NCBI GenBank assembly: GCA_002415465.1
Contig: DHYT01000102.1
Location: forward strand, 1 to 7,380
From: Desulfobulbaceae bacterium UBA5123
Lineage (GTDB): Bacteria; Desulfobacterota; Desulfobulbia; Desulfobulbales; UBA5123
Direction of reading: 5' to 3'
Length of the DNA: 7,380 nucleotides
Positions within the stretch are counted from its first letter, which is position 1. Each line of letters opens with the position of its first letter. Positions 6,305 to 7,380 of this stretch are shown here, in pieces. Position numbers and translations under genes: made by a program. The notes below the pieces were generated by a model, which saw nothing but the letters and a program-made list of their open reading frames with translations, ran no database searches and was not told where the DNA came from.

Positions 6305-6470
6305 ATGGAAAATGCGGGGAGGGTGGCAGCGACCCTTCGTCGATTCTCCTGGATGGGCGGAAATTACAATCCGTGGTATGGCGAAATCGCTTCGCACCGC
6401 TAAATATGGATGATTTGCCGTTGTCGTCGATGGCAAAAAAAATTTTCAATACCGGGTGGCGTATGCAAAC

Positions 6471-6477
6471 AGAGAGG
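6471..6477 (+). promoter_or_regulatory. Ribosome binding site deciding the GTG start at 6488
   Basis: AGAGAGG lies 10 bases before GTG 6488. The only other in-frame start, ATG 6410, has no purine-rich site upstream, and the 26 residues it would add do not look like ordinary coding sequence for this genome. Confidence 0.5.
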
Positions 6478-6487
6478 TCTTGGCACC

Positions 6488-6997
6488 GTGGCCGATAAGG
6501 AAAGATATCTGTGCGACGAGGTGTTGCTGCTCGGGGATTCGGGGGAGATTCCGGAGGTCGCCTTTCATGCCGCGCTCCATTACCTGCAGGAAGACCCCGA
6601 TGGGCCGCTGCTGGCCCTGGATGCCAGTGATATCGCCCGTCTCCGGGATTCGGCGCTGGCGCGTTTCCGCTGGATGCTTCTCCGGGATCTCGATCCCGGC
6701 AACCGCCGGAAGCGCATCTATCGCGGGGTGGCGCGCGGCAAGGCCAACTGGCGGCGGTGCCAGGAGTTCTGCCGCCGGCAGGGACTGGACGAGGCGATCG
6801 CCCCCCTGCGGCGGGAGATCGCGGCGGCGTTGCGCGCCTTTCTGGTCCGGGAGGTGGCCGAGGTGGAAGGCGGCGCCCCAACCTCGCTCAACTGCTGCGC
6901 CGAGGATCTTGAGGCTTTTGTGGTCGAACTGGGCCTGGCGCCCGCGGACCTGCCCGCGGGCTGGCGACGGATCTGCCCCCGGCCCGAGGATCTTTGA
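6488..6997 (+). CDS. Unrecognised soluble protein of 169 residues
   Basis: I do not recognise the family. From GTG 6488 the product begins MADKERYLCDEVLLLGDSGE and appears soluble and largely helical, with no signal peptide or membrane segment. The middle is strongly basic (RFRWMLLRDLDPGNRRKRIY, 60-79, then VARGKANWRRCQEFCRRQG, 81-99), which could suit nucleic-acid or protein binding. Six Cys occur, at 9, 91, 95, 136, 137 and 163; the C-x3-C pair at 91/95 and the CC at 136-137 could bind a metal, but this is only a suggestion. GC-rich third positions and a consistent frame up to TGA 6995-6997 support coding. It is divergent from the FlgO-like operon and converges on rfaE2, with 4 bases between the two stop codons. 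Confidence 0.7.
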   Translation: MADKERYLCDEVLLLGDSGEIPEVAFHAALHYLQEDPDGPLLALDASDIARLRDSALARFRWMLLRDLDPGNRRKRIYRGVARGKANWRRCQEFCRRQGLDEAIAPLRREIAAALRAFLVREVAEVEGGAPTSLNCCAEDLEAFVVELGLAPADLPAGWRRICPRPEDL

Positions 6998-7001
6998 GTC
7001 G

Positions 7002-7380
7002 CTACCCTTGCGGTTGCCGGATGCGCGCGATCAGGGCGGTGGTGGAGAAATTTTCCACCAGCGGGATATTCGCCACCATCCCGCCCGCCGCCGTCACCTC
7101 CTTGCCGCCGACGATCTGGTCGATGGCCCAGTCGCCGCCCTTGATCAACACATCGGGCAGCAGGGCGGTGATGACCTTCAGCGGCGTTTCTTCCGAAAAA
7201 AGCACCACGTGATCCACGCAGCCCAAGGCCGCCAGCAGGCGGGCCCGGTCCGCTTCGCGGTTGATGGGCCGCTCCGGCCCCTTGATGGCCTTGATCGAGC
7301 TGTCGCTGTTGAGGCCGACGATCAGGCAGTCGCCCAGGCTGCGGGCCGCCTCCAGGTAGGTGACGTGGCCGGGGTGGAGG
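7002..7380 (-). CDS. rfaE2: D-glycero-beta-D-manno-heptose 1-phosphate adenylyltransferase, partial
   Basis: The enzyme transfers AMP from ATP to heptose 1-phosphate to give ADP-heptose for the LPS inner core, in the cytoplasm. The gene enters from beyond the right edge; 125 codons and the stop (TAG on the - strand at 7004-7002) are visible. The nucleotidyltransferase motif HPGH (an HxGH motif) appears at the very start, then [45 protein letters not shown] and a C-terminal [13 protein letters not shown], all typical of RfaE domain II/HldE. The first ~15-25 residues, with the GCFD-type strand, lie outside, and it cannot be told whether a kinase domain (RfaE1) is fused upstream. The frame continues well upstream of the TTG at 7226, so that codon is not the start. 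Its presence argues for a Gram-negative with heptose-containing LPS. Confidence 0.93.
   Translation of the reverse strand, partial: LHPGHVTYLEAARSLGDCLIVGLNSDSSIKAIKGPERPINREADRARLLAALGCVDHVVLFSEETPLKVITALLPDVLIKGGDWAIDQIVGGKEVTAAGGMVANIPLVENFSTTALIARIRQPQG

Larger units (their letters stand above)
6191..6487. other. Divergent intergenic region between the FlgO-like operon and the unrecognised + strand gene
   Basis: These 297 bases are visibly richer in A/T than the flanking genes and contain no supported gene. They must hold the promoters of both the leftward operon and the rightward gene. Visible elements are the sigma-28-like site at 6277-6304, a TATAAA on the - strand (6269-6274) without a good -35, and a TACAAT on the + strand (6365-6370) without a good -35. 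A 6-bp inverted repeat (TTTGCC at 6414-6419 with GGCAAA at 6432-6437) precedes a run of eight A. No known riboswitch consensus was recognised. Confidence 0.6.

Noticed and set aside
6414..6437. Short hairpin followed by a run of A, considered as a riboswitch or terminator
   Set aside because: Only 6 base pairs with a 12-base loop, no U-tract on either strand, and no match to a riboswitch core I know, including the cyclic-di-GMP type that was specifically considered.
6270..6881. A 203-codon - strand frame opposite the unrecognised gene and intergenic region
   Set aside because: It is Pro/Arg-rich with a typical antisense composition and would overlap the promoter region. The + strand frame has better coding character, though neither has a known family.
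7040..7060. Inverted repeat TGGTGGA...TCCACCA that could be a terminator of the + strand gene
   Set aside because: It lies within conserved rfaE2 codons (VENFSTT region) and is not followed by a T-run on either strand; probably a coding coincidence.

Overview
The window is GC-rich, densely packed bacterial DNA. It fits a Gram-negative with heptose-containing LPS and flagella-type envelope proteins. Gene style (an M16 peptidase next to rpe, FlgO-family secreted proteins, Ala/Pro/Asp-rich low-complexity proteins) suggests a deltaproteobacterium (Desulfobacterota), but that placement is an inference from sequence style and no marker gene here proves it.

Layout. On the + strand, positions 1-888 hold the 3' part of an M16 (insulinase-like) peptidase, followed directly by rpe (ribulose-phosphate 3-epimerase, 894-1556). 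A 23-bp hairpin at 1585-1634 probably terminates transcription from both sides. On the - strand, 6184 down to 1657 carries four genes in one direction with gaps of 37-69 bases, very probably one operon. In transcription order they are: a secreted FlgO-family protein (6184-5501); a FlgO-family lipoprotein with a long Pro/Ala linker (5431-4559); a shorter secreted protein that looks like a reduced FlgO-type fold (4521-3982); and a 753-residue single-pass membrane protein (3918-1657). After a 297-base intergenic region with a candidate sigma-28-like promoter, an unrecognised 169-residue gene lies on the + strand (6488-6997). It converges, with only 4 bases between stop codons, on the 3' part of rfaE2 (ADP-heptose synthesis, 7380-7002, - strand), which runs out of the window.

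The four-gene operon is the main point of interest. The last gene encodes an acidic cytoplasmic region with seven copies of a 12-residue motif of the type (I/V)DQSxIDALFGD, then one transmembrane helix, then a periplasmic part with cadherin-like and PKD/REJ-like beta domains. The motif closely resembles the N-terminal peptide of the flagellar switch protein FliM (SQAEIDALL in E. coli), which binds phosphorylated CheY. FlgO proteins are known from Vibrio as outer-membrane/periplasmic factors around the flagellar motor. A reasonable, untested reading is an envelope-spanning assembly: secreted FlgO-like proteins outside, and a membrane anchor that offers many CheY- or switch-type docking peptides inside. 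An alternative is a general polar or scaffold protein, similar in logic to HubP/FimV but with the opposite domain order.
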